Shown here piece by piece: positions 12,201 to 26,066 of a stretch of DNA of 64,000 nucleotides. Position numbers and translations under genes: made by a program. Each line of letters starts with the position of its first letter. Position 1 is the stretch's first letter. The stretch is from Saccoglossus kowalevskii (Eukaryota; Hemichordata; Enteropneusta; Harrimaniidae). The notes under the pieces were generated by a model. The model made no database searches. It saw only the letters and a list, made by a program, of their open reading frames with translations, and was not told the DNA's origin. The stretch spans positions 18,809 through 82,808 of the forward strand of contig NW_003149773.1 in NCBI RefSeq assembly GCF_000003605.2, in the 5' to 3' direction.

Positions 12201-13326
12201 TCATGGATAGACGCTTGTTTGTAAACATTGAACGTCATGACCATCTGACGCATGTACAGGTGATGACTCCCCCGCTTTAATATATGGATTTGGATTTCAT
12301 AACGTTGCCACTTCGGTTNNNNNNNNNNNNNNNNNNNNNNNNNNNNNNNNNNNNNNNNNNNNNNNNNNTTCGTTCTATTGTGGGTTCATTAACCTTGAAG
12401 AACCGTAGTCGTCGTGCCGCGCCCTGTTCGATATGGGACGCATAGCGACGTATACAACACGTGTAAAATACATTGTTTATTTACATGAAATTCGAACACG
12501 CGCTGCGCGACGACCACCGCGCTTTAATATAAATTGTCGACCATGTATAAAGGGCGTGTCATTTTATAACCGGCTTCTAACATGGCTATACCCCCTCCAA
12601 TAATAAAATGTTGCATTAGATTAACTAATTAGATTAACTAATCATGTGTGTTCGTTTGTCGATCTCCTGTCAATCAAGATCAGCTGACAATACCACGTTC
12701 TAACTAACTTCTCTCAATTTATACAGAGAATATAAGTCGTGAATCCGGCGATCTGATTGGTGGAGGGCGCATAGCCATGTTATATTAGAATGCTACTTTG
12801 CTTATGGTAGCCTCGTTTTCAGCTTCAGATTTCTTTTGGGGGAATTCCCTTATTCATATCGAATACAGCTTCTAAACATCTCCTGTTGCACGTACAGAGC
12901 GCGTGATAGTACTTTATTACATGCACTGGCAGTTGTTCAACAATTATAGACATTGTGGAAGTATGGTCGATTTGCTATTGGTTAACATCTTATAGTCCAA
13001 TACCGCCAGAGAATGGTGAGTCATAAATTCTACAATGTGTTTGTGTGATTATGGGGACCACACCTGACTTCCTACGGTACAGTATTTGCTATGTTAAACC
13101 ATGGAGGTAGAAAAGTCTCTTTTCTACCTCCATGGTTAAACTGGCTGTTGACCGAATTGTATTAAAGTAATGTAACGACATAAGAACTAATCTAAAGCAG
13201 CAAAATAATACGTATACAACAACAAAGTTTGTCAGAGAATCAGCGGAGCTTACCTATGAACAGTGTATTGAGTATCCATAGAAACAGTAACTTCAATGTC
13301 ATATTGATAGAACGGTACCGCTGCAT
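207..13326 (-). CDS. Galaxin-repeat / beta-helix / multi-pass membrane receptor with cytoplasmic ZU5-UPA (8 coding exons)
   Basis: Exons in transcript order: 13326-13254, 11659-11465, 7417-7212, 6510-6327, 6212-5856, 5336-1084, 660-517, 431-207. All introns are GT-AG, the phases agree at every junction, and the total is 5637 nt (1878 aa). Residues 1-24 form a signal peptide; the second Met (residue 9) gives the better one. Residues 25-338 contain about 15 Cys-Cys pairs in CCG...YxP...CCxG repeats, as in galaxins of coral skeletons. Residues about 345-780 look like a right-handed beta-helix (pectin-lyase type). A Cys-rich stretch (about 789-932) leads to about 9-10 hydrophobic helices (933-1376), reminiscent of TRP-like polytopic proteins. 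A polar linker (1377-1580) precedes ZU5 (about 1587-1720, with an IPPGAL motif) and UPA (about 1740-1870). No death domain follows. A cell-surface receptor role is inferred. The large exon has no ATG; its open frame begins at a TTG just after an in-frame stop. The acceptor at 5337 instead continues the galaxin exons in phase 1. Joining the galaxin exons to the receptor exon is the least certain step; the ZU5-UPA end is secure. Confidence 0.78.
6823..7112 (+). mobile_element. 290-bp TIR element carrying a truncated RecQ-like helicase N-terminus
   Basis: Perfect 13-bp terminal inverted repeats (CACCTCTGCCACA at 6823-6835 and its complement at 7100-7112) bound the element. Inside, an ATG at 6902 opens a 46-codon frame. 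It ends in LPTGYG followed by PPS and a stop, where RecQ-family helicases have the Walker A sequence LPTGYGKS. The helicase start is therefore cut inside its nucleotide-binding loop and cannot work as an ATPase. The element lies wholly in the intron between exons 3 and 4 of the receptor gene. I see no obvious target duplication. Confidence 0.7.
9148..9486 (-). pseudogene. Fragment of a PIF1-like helicase (P-loop and motif Ia only)
   Basis: A 112-codon frame holds a perfect Walker A, GQAGTGKT, followed about 25 residues later by TASTGMAA. This pair is typical of PIF1-family helicases, including those in Helitron transposons. Similarity fades straight after motif Ia, and no Walker B or later helicase motifs are visible nearby, so this is a broken copy. 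It lies in a receptor-gene intron in the same orientation. A source in a Helitron or in a PIF1 host gene cannot be separated from this fragment. Confidence 0.6.
9657..10362 (+). mobile_element. Putative solo LTR, copy 1 (706 bp, 4-bp target duplication)
   Basis: Shares most of its length with 25264-25942. Both copies start TATCAGG and end CATGACA, giving a short imperfect inverted terminus (TRTCA/TGACA). This copy is flanked by GTTC on both sides (9653-9656 and 10363-10366). Size, termini and 4-bp duplication fit a Gypsy-type solo LTR, although the start is TA rather than TG. It also carries a 40-bp hairpin insertion that copy 2 lacks. Family name unknown. Confidence 0.6.
12046..12163 (+). 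mobile_element. MITE-like element, copy A (TIR near CTTTAAGGGCG)
   Basis: Starts CTTTAAGGGCG and ends CGTCCTTTAAAG, with GGTCGTC / GACGAC just inside the ends. A near-complete inverted copy lies at 12406-12530 and a third copy at 20696-20832; a partial copy is near 62119-62190. The internal sequence includes TTCGAATT and TTTACACG. No coding sequence is seen. Confidence 0.6.
12319..12368. other. Assembly gap (50 N)
   Basis: A fixed-length run of N between two inverted copies of the same MITE. A palindromic arrangement often breaks assembly, so the true distance and content are unknown. Confidence 0.95.
12406..12530 (-). mobile_element. MITE-like element, copy B, inverted relative to copy A
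   Basis: Reverse complement of the element at 12046-12163 over roughly 100 bp (GCGACG, TACAACACG, TTCGAACACG and CGACGACCACC segments match in order). Together with copy A it makes a large imperfect palindrome around the gap. Confidence 0.6.
13093..13141. repeat. Hairpin insertion flanked by 7-bp direct repeat GTTAAAC
   Basis: A perfect 16-bp hairpin stem (13100-13115 with 13119-13134) and a 3-nt loop sit exactly between two copies of GTTAAAC (13093-13099, 13135-13141). The site is in the first intron-side upstream part of the receptor gene's exon 1 neighbourhood. It is one of four such structures in the window. Confidence 0.75.
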
Positions 13327-13665
13327 TTTGGGAGTCAAAATTGTACTACTAATACACGGTGATCATGCGTTGCTTGCATGAGAGAATGTTGCATTTCTAG
13401 TTACCCGAGTTGCCTTAATGCAGATCAAACCATTATTCAGGAGGGGTTACTGGGATGTTGCAATGGTGTGCATGTTTGTTGTAATGAATGAATCATGAAT
13501 GAGACAGTTTATCTCATTGATACCTAAACTGAGAATGTATTTGAGGTAATAATTACAACATTACAATATTCTATATACATGGAAATAGAGAATTTAAATT
13601 CACGCAATTTGAACACACACCACACACGAATGAAGTAACCTTTAACATTTTCATTGGCAGTTGAA

Positions 13666-13676
13666 GGGGATTCCCC
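13666..13676 (-). promoter_or_regulatory. Candidate NF-kappaB/Rel site upstream of the receptor gene
   Basis: GGGGATTCCCC is a symmetric match to the Rel consensus GGGRNWYYCC, 340 bp upstream of the first ATG of the receptor gene. The surrounding CCCGGGGGAATCCCC (minus strand) recurs almost unchanged at 14627-14641. The binding-site role is inferred from sequence alone. Confidence 0.45.
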
Positions 13677-13753
13677 CGGGCCGATCAAGACTATCTTGCC
13701 ACTGTATGCGTAACTCGACAAATGGCGCTATATTTTACCCGCTTCAATTACAG

Positions 13754-13933
13754 TAACTGTAAAATGATTAATTTTCACTAGGTTTAAATTTCGCTGATTT
13801 ACCATTTCAGGCATATTCAGTGGGTTTTAAATTCACGGTTTTATCATTTAGATAATGTGTTCTATGCTAAATTTTACATATTCACTGGGTTTTAATTTAG
13901 GGCATTGAATGAATAATTAACCCCTTTACAGTA
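13754..13933 (-). mobile_element. MITE-like element of the TACTGTAAA family
   Basis: Bounded by ACTGTAAAATG and CTTTACAGTA. Internal phrases (TTCACT-GGTTTAAATTTCGCTGA, AATTCACGGTTTTATCATTTAGATAATG) match the element at 51728-51939 in the opposite orientation. Related elements occur at 42405 and 46366. Non-coding. Confidence 0.6.
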
Positions 13934-14394
13934 TCACATGCTGGTTAATGTTCTTATGGTCAGTTTATATTTGCAGGGTTAAGACAAAATCCTAATTCGG
14001 GGGTATGTTTTTATTGGACTGTCGCATCAAACCATTGTATATACAAAAGTCGACGAAATATATGTTATATTTAAGCATATCTAATTAACATACTTACTGT
14101 CAATGTACGGTCAGTGATTGTTCAGATTTGACAATCTCTGCTTAAACCCCTTATGCAAATATTGTTCTCAATACCTAGCATGCATCTCGATTTTATTGTA
14201 TGAATTAACATTTGTTGAGAGCAACGCTACCACTTTGAACGTGGGTATTCTAAGCCTTTATAGGCCTTTAAAATGAAGCATGCTTGTCAATTCCGGAAAA
14301 TCAAATATCAGAAAATTTTCATGAAAAAAATCCCGAATGTTATAAGAAATTCTTCTCTTCACTACAATAAAATCCCAAGCGTCGGACATGTTCT

Positions 14395-14935
14395 TCGTCT
14401 TCCACTGGATTAATCCATCTTGCACTTTGCCCCATGTTTAGGTAGAATAGCAGGTAAGTGCATGTGCATGCACTATTTACAAATTTGAAACAAGGACACA
14501 ATGTTCAAACGGCAATCTCACATTTATATATGTCGTGTCTAGGACATACATTAAATCGCAAACTTTTCTTTTCACAGGCAGTTTCACAGACGCCATTACG
14601 CCCACACCCTTGCAAAGTGAATACACCCGGGGGGAATCCCCTCACATCATGCAAATTGTGCTATAAATATAAAAAGGGGAAAACCAGCATTCCGATCTGA
14701 TAACGTATTAGTTTCAATTCATTTGCATATTACCAATTTATATTTATATGAACTGTAACCTTGAAATATACAGTATATAAATGCCCGTCGCATAATAAAC
14801 AGTCAGCTGTTGTTACACGGGGTTGCTAGACAGATGTCAACAACTCAGTACATGTACCCACTACCATACTTTCTAGAACACAATTCGTCCAATTAGATAT
14901 GTTTAGTTTATCCCTTTATTTATTCGAATATATTA
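14395..14935 (+). repeat. Segment related to 16590-17105 (copy 1), with decayed signal-exon-like start
   Basis: Shares the sequence around TGGATTA-TCCATCTTGCAC, CCCCATGTTT, GTGCTATAAATATAAAA and later parts with the second segment 2.2 kb downstream. An ATG at 14390 opens a short hydrophobic frame that ends in TTTAG just before a GTAGAA. Two bases are missing relative to the downstream copy, so the exon is probably dead here. Confidence 0.5.
14627..14669 (+). promoter_or_regulatory. kappaB-like site, octamer and TATA box cluster (copy 1)
   Basis: GGGGAATCCCC (14631-14641), a perfect POU octamer ATGCAAAT (14649-14656) and TATAAATA (14662-14669) occur in 40 bp. The arrangement resembles an inducible core promoter reading on the plus strand, with initiation expected near 14.69 kb. 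No exon following it could be recognised. Confidence 0.4.
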
Positions 14936-16568
14936 ATCATCGTTGAAAATCTGCAATTTTAATATGGCAATTAGAATGACACGTTTTATTGTTTCAACTT
15001 GTAGTACGAACAGGAGTTTATTTACGAGAAAATAAACGAGCGCCCTCGTGTGGCCAACGTTTCATAAACGTAGTTTTAGAATAAAAGTTGTGGAATTGTT
15101 AACTGTAACTTTACTACACACCCACAAAGATGTACTGATTTAGTCGAGTTACATGATATTATTTACAATAGCATTATACACGATACATGCAGTAAACTGA
15201 GCTAACATAATGCCAGTTCAGTGGCGGCCGCACCGGGGGTCGGGCGCCTACGGGGCGCAAGGGATGGTGAGCAGATCTCGCCCCATTCAAAATTACGTGC
15301 CGCCGCCTCTGCGGTTAACAAACCATAGCGGTTGCACTTGTATATGAGTACACCTGTTTACAGGCATGCGTAGATTTAGAGAAATATACGTACTTCCAGA
15401 ACTATGGGTCACATGACAAAGAGTGGTATACACAGCAAACAAAACGGGGGGGGGGGTCAGTACTGGCTAATTTGAGCAGAGATATAAGGATGTGGTAAAC
15501 TGAATGTTGATACTATTTGGATACTCATCTAATGAATGGCTCGCTCATTGACCTTCGATAGCGGCAAAGTTGATAGACTTAATTAAACCTATCGGTTCTC
15601 AGATCATACTACAAATACTGTATTAATCGAACGGTCTCTTATATTGAAAATATACCATGGATTATAGCTAAGTTTTCAAACACTACCCAAGCAAAATTAG
15701 GCAGGGAAAAATAGTGGATACATTTTAGGTTGCACACAAATCTGGTCAAAAAGAAACTGTATTGTATGGCAGGGCATAGTGGCAGTACTGAGAATAACTC
15801 TCTAGTGCACTTTGTCGTTTTTTGTAAAAAAAATAATAATGAATATAAAATGAATTTTGTTTATGTGCATCACAATAGAATTACTTTGACTAAACAAATA
15901 ATACTGAAAATAATGATCCCTCAAAATAAAGATTAACGAGACATTGTATATCTATCATGATTACATAATAAACGTTACGTTAATACCAGAAAGATCATGA
16001 TTCCAGTTTTTCCAGTATTTATCAGTGTATTCGGTGATGGTTTGATGATACTAGTAGTTTGGATTCAACTGACAGTGTCGCCCATGAGAATCATGACTCG
16101 CACTCACGACTACAATAAAAAACGAAAGTAATCACAGCATGGGCTGTTGTTTTCAATAGTCGGAAAATGTTAAAAAGCCCCATGGCGCAATTGGCCGTCA
16201 GGTCATCCCTCGGACAAACACTGGTACGGCATATGAACTACGGTATTCGCCTATATCAACGCTTTCAGATGAGGTCGAGCCCATTATTAGATTGTAGTAA
16301 AATACTGAGTACATTTTAGATAAAGTCTCAAACACAGTTTTAGCACGTTAACCAGTCGCTGGAGCACCGAGGCAGATGTCTTGATACTGATTCAATACAC
16401 CCATTTGTGGCACGTAAAGTTATAGTTTTCCACGCTGGTCTCCAATCACCAGATCACGTCGTAGAAATGGGTGACCACCAGGTAGTCATAATTAACAATA
16501 ATTCCCTGATTGAGAAGTATACGAATTATTCCCTTCATACCTCCCCCCACCAAATATTCGTAGATAAA

Positions 16569-16635
16569 ATGGCGCCGTTTCTCTGCTTCCTTCTTCGTTG
16601 GATTAGTCCATCTTGCACACACCCCATGTTTATAG
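16569..16635 (+). CDS. Candidate first exon: signal peptide or membrane anchor of the plus-strand ZU5 gene
   Basis: ATG in good context (AAAATGG) begins 22 codons, MAPFLCFLLRW... to ...PMFI, ending TTTATAG before a GTAAAG donor in phase 1. The hydrophobic core suits a signal peptide or N-terminal anchor. The next convincing plus-strand acceptor, at 21958, opens in phase 1, so the two join in frame. The exon ending FI-G|GTAA resembles the first exon of the receptor gene, which ends LFI-G|GTAAGC. The long 5.3-kb intron and lack of transcript data keep confidence low. Confidence 0.4.
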
Positions 16636-17105
16636 GTAAAGTAGCTATGGAATCCATGTATATTTTATATATATTTACAAATTGCGTAAAATGTTACATT
16701 TAACATATATGAAGTATGAAGTACATACATTAAACATGTGCGCACTCGTATCCCTGAGATTCTCACACTAACACCGTTTTAAGAATTCTATACTCCCTAT
16801 GCGAAGTGATGAAACCCGAAGGGGAATCTCCTCACAATAGTGCTATAAATATAAAAGGGAAAAACCAGAATTGTTAGTTTCGAATCATTAGCATATATCG
16901 CTGCCTGCCTTTATGTATGCCTTTATTATATATATATATAACTTTAACCGTAAAATTCACAGTATATACATGTCCGTCTCACATACCCGGGGCTGCTACC
17001 TGGCTACAGGCGTGGAAAACTAGCTTAGGGTTTAATACCATATTTTGCAGGATACAATACACCTGATTAGGTATGTCTAGTCTATTTTTATATATATTCG
17101 GCCAT
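16590..17105 (+). repeat. Segment related to 14395-14935 (copy 2)
   Basis: Second copy of the duplicated segment. It includes the candidate signal exon, a degenerate kappaB-like GGGGAATCTCC (16821-16831), and TATAAATATAAAAGGG (16844-16859). Homology to copy 1 is patchy, indicating an old duplication or insertion of related repeats. Confidence 0.5.
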
Positions 17106-19007
17106 ATAGAAACAGGAACCCAATTTTTGCATCTATTTCCCCTTTATTGATAAAACACAGTGATGTCATCGAAACGAGACAATACTCCGTGTGCAAACAT
17201 GTTGTTAATACATTCACACTTTTCCTTTTGAACCCTCGCTATCAGTATTCTACAGGAATACATCGACTCGGAAATATAAGTGTTACGCTAAAATGCTTCT
17301 TGGTCATGTATCGTATAATATGGTCAGTCGTGGAACGAATTTGCATGCATAGTGGAAATGACGCAGGTCTTTTCAATAGAAATAACCACTGGGGCTTGCA
17401 TGCTGTCATTATGAACTATGGACTGTATCTGTAAAACCGGTACATGTACGATGTGCTGAACATGAGTCTGTGATGTCGTATACCTAACAAGCCCGTGTGC
17501 CGATTTTTGAGGTACTCTCACATGCTGATGATCAATTCGCCGGCAGCCTCATCTATACCGCTAAATCATGAACCACTTTTCAGTTTGTGTATGCATCGCA
17601 TATAATAATAATTAATGACCAATTAGCTAATTGTGGTTATTTCTTTGATCGCTTTTTAATAACATTTATGTCGTCGTCAAACGAGTTGCTTTCATTTGCG
17701 TCACGGTGTTGCGTCGAACCTGCTACACATTGAGAAACAATATAACATCTTAGTTCATCTGAATATGCTTTCCGATTTATCACTGTGTGTGTCTCTGCAC
17801 ATCGTTAATTTTTGTTAAATAAAATAGTATTTGTCACTGTACGTACTGCGTTCTTTATCTTTCTGTCTCTTTGTTATTGACATGTTTGCAAATAAACTCC
17901 TAATCCTATGGTTTTCGAAGAACAATTATTCGTATACTGAGAAGATGTTTTTTTTCTATTTTCTGTTTACAGTAATATGCAAGTCGCCGAGAAGTCGCAA
18001 TGTCACATGCATTCACCATTGGGTCCAGGGAACGATTTAATAATGAATAATGTTTGCATACAATAGAGAATAAAATTGGGCAGTTGATGCGCAGTGTAAG
18101 AAAAACAAGAACACATTGTCATAATACACCACACACGCGTTACATAATCACAACACAATTTATGGAATCGACAACTAAAATGTAATAATAAATTCACATA
18201 TACATGTAGCTCACAAATTAGTGCCTTGGGTAAGTCTAAGACATGCTCAACATGCATTTAATCCCATAAGAACATTTCAAGATTTGCATGAAATATTATT
18301 GTATTTCACAATATTTTTTTACTTCGATTTCTTACGAATTTATTTCCTGTTTATTTTTATACCATCTTTTGGACTGAATTAGTTTTTTTTGTTCGATCAG
18401 CAAAATGTGTCGTTAATTAATACACACGTACGAAATCGCAGAACCAACAGCAAATAGTATTACAACATGTCTTAAACTTTGCAACTAAAAATTAAATTTG
18501 ATAAAACTATAACAGACGTTTAGTGGTTAATTTGACGGGTGAGGAGCATGACATGCAGATATTGTGAGTCAATTAATTCAACTTCTTGAAATGGACAAAC
18601 TCAAACTGGCAGACGGTAAAAATATTAGTATACGGGTTTTCTAATTCCTGGAGGTACTGCGCTTGCGCAATTTACTGGCCTGTGGTGGCATCTATAAGGC
18701 GCTTACCATTTACGAGTCTGGGGACTTTTATTTATGTTTTTAAACAAATAGGTTTCAGGATTGTTTCTAGACCAGCATTTTGCTCAGAATTTAAATATGC
18801 TAGTCAGGTGAAAATCCGCTTGGTCAGTTTTCCACGAATTTACTTCAAAAATTGACACTAGCAATTACACTATTTTGCATTGTGTCTCAGTATAATGACA
18901 ATACAGTAACATATATATACAAATATTAATTTGATGCTAAGTATAGTCAACATTGATGTTATTATTTCCCTGTTTACGTAAAATATTGACAATACATATT
19001 TGCGTGT

Positions 19008-19470
19008 TTTGACGACCTCTAACCTTGCAAATCCAAAACTCTTTTATAGTTTTATTGATTTTCAAATCGGGAAGAATCTTGAAAGCAAACATTTCTAAAT
19101 TCATCACACGAAATACGACCCTTTTCAGTGCAGTTCATCGGGTCAGCTTTTCTCTGTGCCTGGTTTGACGACCTCTGACCTTGCAAATCCAAAACTCTTT
19201 TATAGTTTTATTGATTTTCAAATCGGGAAGAATCTTTAAAGCAAACATTTCTAAATTCATCACACGAAATACGACCCTTTTCAGTGCAGTTCATCGCGTC
19301 AGCTTTTCGATGTGGTTTGACGACCTCTGACCTTGCAAATCCAAAACTCTTTTATAGTTTTATTGATTTTCAAATCGGGAAGAATCATGAAAGCAAACAT
19401 TTCTAAATTCATCACACGAAATACGACCCTTTTCAGTGCAGTTCATCGGGTCAGCTTTTCTCTGTGGTTG
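19008..19470. repeat. Tandem repeat, three units of about 154 bp
   Basis: Units start with TTTGACGACCTCT at 19008, 19163 and 19316 and are nearly identical, including the ATTTCTAAATTCATCACACG phrase. The high identity suggests recent amplification. No open frame is shared by all units. Confidence 0.85.
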
Positions 19471-20695
19471 AAAGGCCTCAACGTGACTCTTGCGTGAATG
19501 ATTTCCTGGTGTTTGTGATTCCCTATATTATCTTCTCTAGATCTTTTCTATTTTTCTGGATTCTGTATGGCTTACTTTTTGCCTCAAACCTGCCTCAGAT
19601 TTCTAACTATAACACTTTGTACTGAGTGTGTGATATCATCTATTGTCTCTTAGCAGTATCTGACTTAGTAATATTAATATATCTGATATCTGTGAGATAT
19701 ATCAGCATTGGTGGTCAGCTCCAGTGTCATGCGTACAGGTGTCATGGGAAATGGTTTACTAGTGCGTTTTACCAACCGAGATCCATTCCCATCCATTTCA
19801 CGTACTCATGGATGGATGTTACCTACAGTTAACAGATAAAGATGATATCCAGCGGGCATAATTAGGTTAATTTTTACGCAAAAAAGATTGGGCACATTTG
19901 ACCTAGAATATAAATAAATAGTTAATAAATAAGTTTGTTTGTGTACTAATTTGTTGTACATCTCCCAAAACTTTGCAGTAATTTTATGTACTCAGAGACG
20001 AGACTGTAATAAATATCAGGATCTCCAGAACCTTCAAGGATATGACTTAAATCTCCAAAATAAGCCATCTCAATAAGGAAATGACCAAAGTAGATGAACG
20101 AGCATGTATTTGTATGGCTGGACTTGCATACATATCTTCACATTAATTAGCCACCTTTAGGCCACTCATCAATGCATTCCAACCAGCCCACATTGGTGTA
20201 GGTGATGTGATAGTCACTATTTGCATGTTTTATTTGCACCAACAGTGTTGTAAGATATAGTACACCATCTTGTAAACCATATTCATCAAAGCAAGATCTT
20301 CATGGCCACTTTAAACTGGAATTAAACAAGATTACACCTTTCTTGCTGCTAACTTTGTGTTTCTTTAACTTTCTACGAAACTCCTTCAGTAATTTTTACA
20401 CAAACAGTCACATGTTGGCTTGAATACAAAAGAGGTTTAAAATTCATTGTATTGGCCCTCTCGTCCAGAGACTATAAGTAATAAAAGAAAGCCTGTACAA
20501 ACATCACAATTTACTCTGGGAGTTCCTCCATGGCTTGCCCACAAACATTTTACCTAATTCAGGCAAAATACTAAAATTGGACGATTGAGATTCCTAAAAA
20601 CAGTCTGAAATTGCGTAGTAAATCATTTGAACACCCACAGTCGTCGGTAATCATAGATTCCTTATGGAATACATGTTGTTATGAAAGAATTATTC

Positions 20696-20832
20696 TTAAA
20701 GGGCAGAGGTCGTCTCGCAGTACATGTTCTGAATTCGTGTAAAAACAAACAATGTACTTTACACGCGTTGTATACGGGACTGTGAGTCCCATGTCGAACA
20801 GGACACGGCCAGACGACCAACGCCTTTTAATA
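20696..20832 (+). mobile_element. MITE-like element, copy C
   Basis: Begins CTTAAAGGGCAGAGGTCGTC and ends GACGACCAACGCCTTTTAAT. The centre matches copies A and B (ACAATGTACTTTACACG, GTTGTATACG). Non-coding. Confidence 0.6.
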
Positions 20833-21958
20833 TATTTCTGTATTTTTTTCATTAGCCTTGCGTTCATAAATACTAGAAGTCTGATAGTTGAAATGATAAA
20901 TACATACTAATAATATGTGCCAATCATTTCACTTGAACATTTATTTTGTATTTAGGTCGAAAAGTGAAATTGAGAAGGTCATTGATGTCAAATCAGCTTT
21001 GAAATATGTAAATTTTGAAGCTAAATCTTATGTGACCCAATAATATTGGGATAGGTAAATATTTTAACAAAATTAATCATTTACATTCATATAAAACGGG
21101 GGGGGGTGGTCGAATCCATTTTTTAAAGAATGGAATAAATTACCACGAATAGTTAAAAATATTGAAACAGTGAGTTAGTGTTCTACTATTTCAAAAAAAA
21201 TGTGAACACAATTATAATACTAGATTTCCTGATAAGACTGCTTGCGCATCCCAAAATCGTCTCGCCTGTGGTGGCATATTTAGACACTGGCAGATTAATA
21301 AAGTAAATAACATTCTTACATAATCAGTAGACGTACCTATTCATGGATGTACTATTGCAGATACACATTATGCTTGGCGTTGAATGTACAAGTGATATAT
21401 TGTTCATAGATTGAACTGATGAACAAATGCGTGCTATATGTATTAAAATAGATATCCGTCGATGTATTAGGGTCTTAATGCATGCAAAACATTATTTGGA
21501 GCACATTGTTGTTTCATTGCCACACTTTAACCTGTCCCATATTTACTTTTAATGTTCATTATATAGTACAAGTTATTGCCATCAATACAAACAATAGCAC
21601 TGTGTTATAGACCATCTTCAGGTTTACATCGTGTTTCCGCCCGGTGTGTGTTTTATCTAGACAATAGAGTTAGTAACTATTTCTTGAGCAAAATGTATGT
21701 TTGTTTTTCAGTGAAACGAAGATACATCCACTCTACAACCATTGATTGCAACACACGTTAGGTTAATGATACAATTGCAATTGTTCACGGTGTTTTTTTA
21801 TTCATGTTTGTAGACACTGAATCGTCCCTCTTCAACTGTTCTAGTCATTGACCAGGTTTTATTTATGGTACAATTAGGTCAATGTGCGATGTAACTAACA
21901 CTGAACATCGCAGTCCGTGTATTACGTCTCTGAATATCCAGTTTTTCTTTACTTACAG

Positions 21959-25257
<3,299 letters not shown>

Positions 25258-25263
25258 TCCTAT

Positions 25264-25942
25264 TATCAGGGGAAAATCTTCTCCACGGGGTTCTCCACTC
25301 TGTCGGGGGGAATCTCGTCTCGTCTCTCTATCTCGTCCCCTTGAGGTACGGGATCGGGAAAGTCACTTTAACTTTACAGTCAAATAAGGCACACACAACG
25401 AAATACGTTTCAGCTCTCGTTTTAGTCGGTCAATCAAACACTCTATCAGACACAGCGCCCTGGGGGAAAAGATCCCCAAGACTCTCGCAAGGCTGAACCA
25501 AGACTCGCCCAAGACTGGACTGCCTCAAGGCTCCGTCGCCCCTGGACTCTCTCGGACTGGACTCGACTCTCCAGGACTGCCTCGACTGCGTCTATCGTGG
25601 AGTATTCGCCAAGACCAACTCAAACTCTCTTTATTCATTTTCAAAACTCTAACCAATTACAAAACAGTAAAAAGACTCTAAGGCGTAAACTTCAATCATA
25701 AAGCCAATCAAACTAAGTACTGAATACGTCATATCTTTTGATTAATCGTTCACTACATTAATAACTATGGAATACCAACTGTCAGAATCGCGACGGATAT
25801 CTCGTAATTAGTTCCAAATCACTGAGCCAAGTTCCGTCCAAAACTTCAAATAGGCCTACACGATGACAGACATAACACAGCAATTCGCTAATAATCAGTT
25901 AATTAAGTCGGTTAACAGATACGCAAAAACAAATTCATGACA
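25264..25942 (+). mobile_element. Putative solo LTR, copy 2 (679 bp, 4-bp target duplication)
   Basis: Same element as 9657-10362, same orientation, with CTAT on both sides (25260-25263 and 25943-25946). It begins 6 bp after the stop codon of the death-domain exon, so any 3' UTR and poly(A) site of that transcript must come from the LTR or from beyond it. Confidence 0.6.
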
Positions 25943-26066
25943 CTATCGTCAAATATAAAGCTGGATTCTGGGGGAACTAGTTCATTGGTTCAACCCTTAT
26001 AATTTATTGATTATATTGTGTAGGGTTTTCTGTAAAATTGTCGCAATACACATGTATTATAGATAG

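Larger units (their letters stand above)
13327..21958. other. Intergenic spacer between the divergent ZU5-UPA genes
   Basis: No complete gene is visible. Features listed separately are a kappaB-like site upstream of the receptor gene, a MITE, two related segments around 14.4-14.9 and 16.6-17.1 kb with signal-exon-like sequence and TATA boxes, a three-unit tandem repeat at 19 kb, and a MITE at 20.7 kb. Two short segments near 18650 and 21240 share CCTGTGGTGGCAT beside GCGC motifs. Much of the remainder looks like unconstrained AT-rich DNA. Confidence 0.5.

Noticed and set aside
19008-19470. CRISPR-like array
   Set aside because: The units are contiguous 154-bp tandem copies without spacers, in animal DNA.
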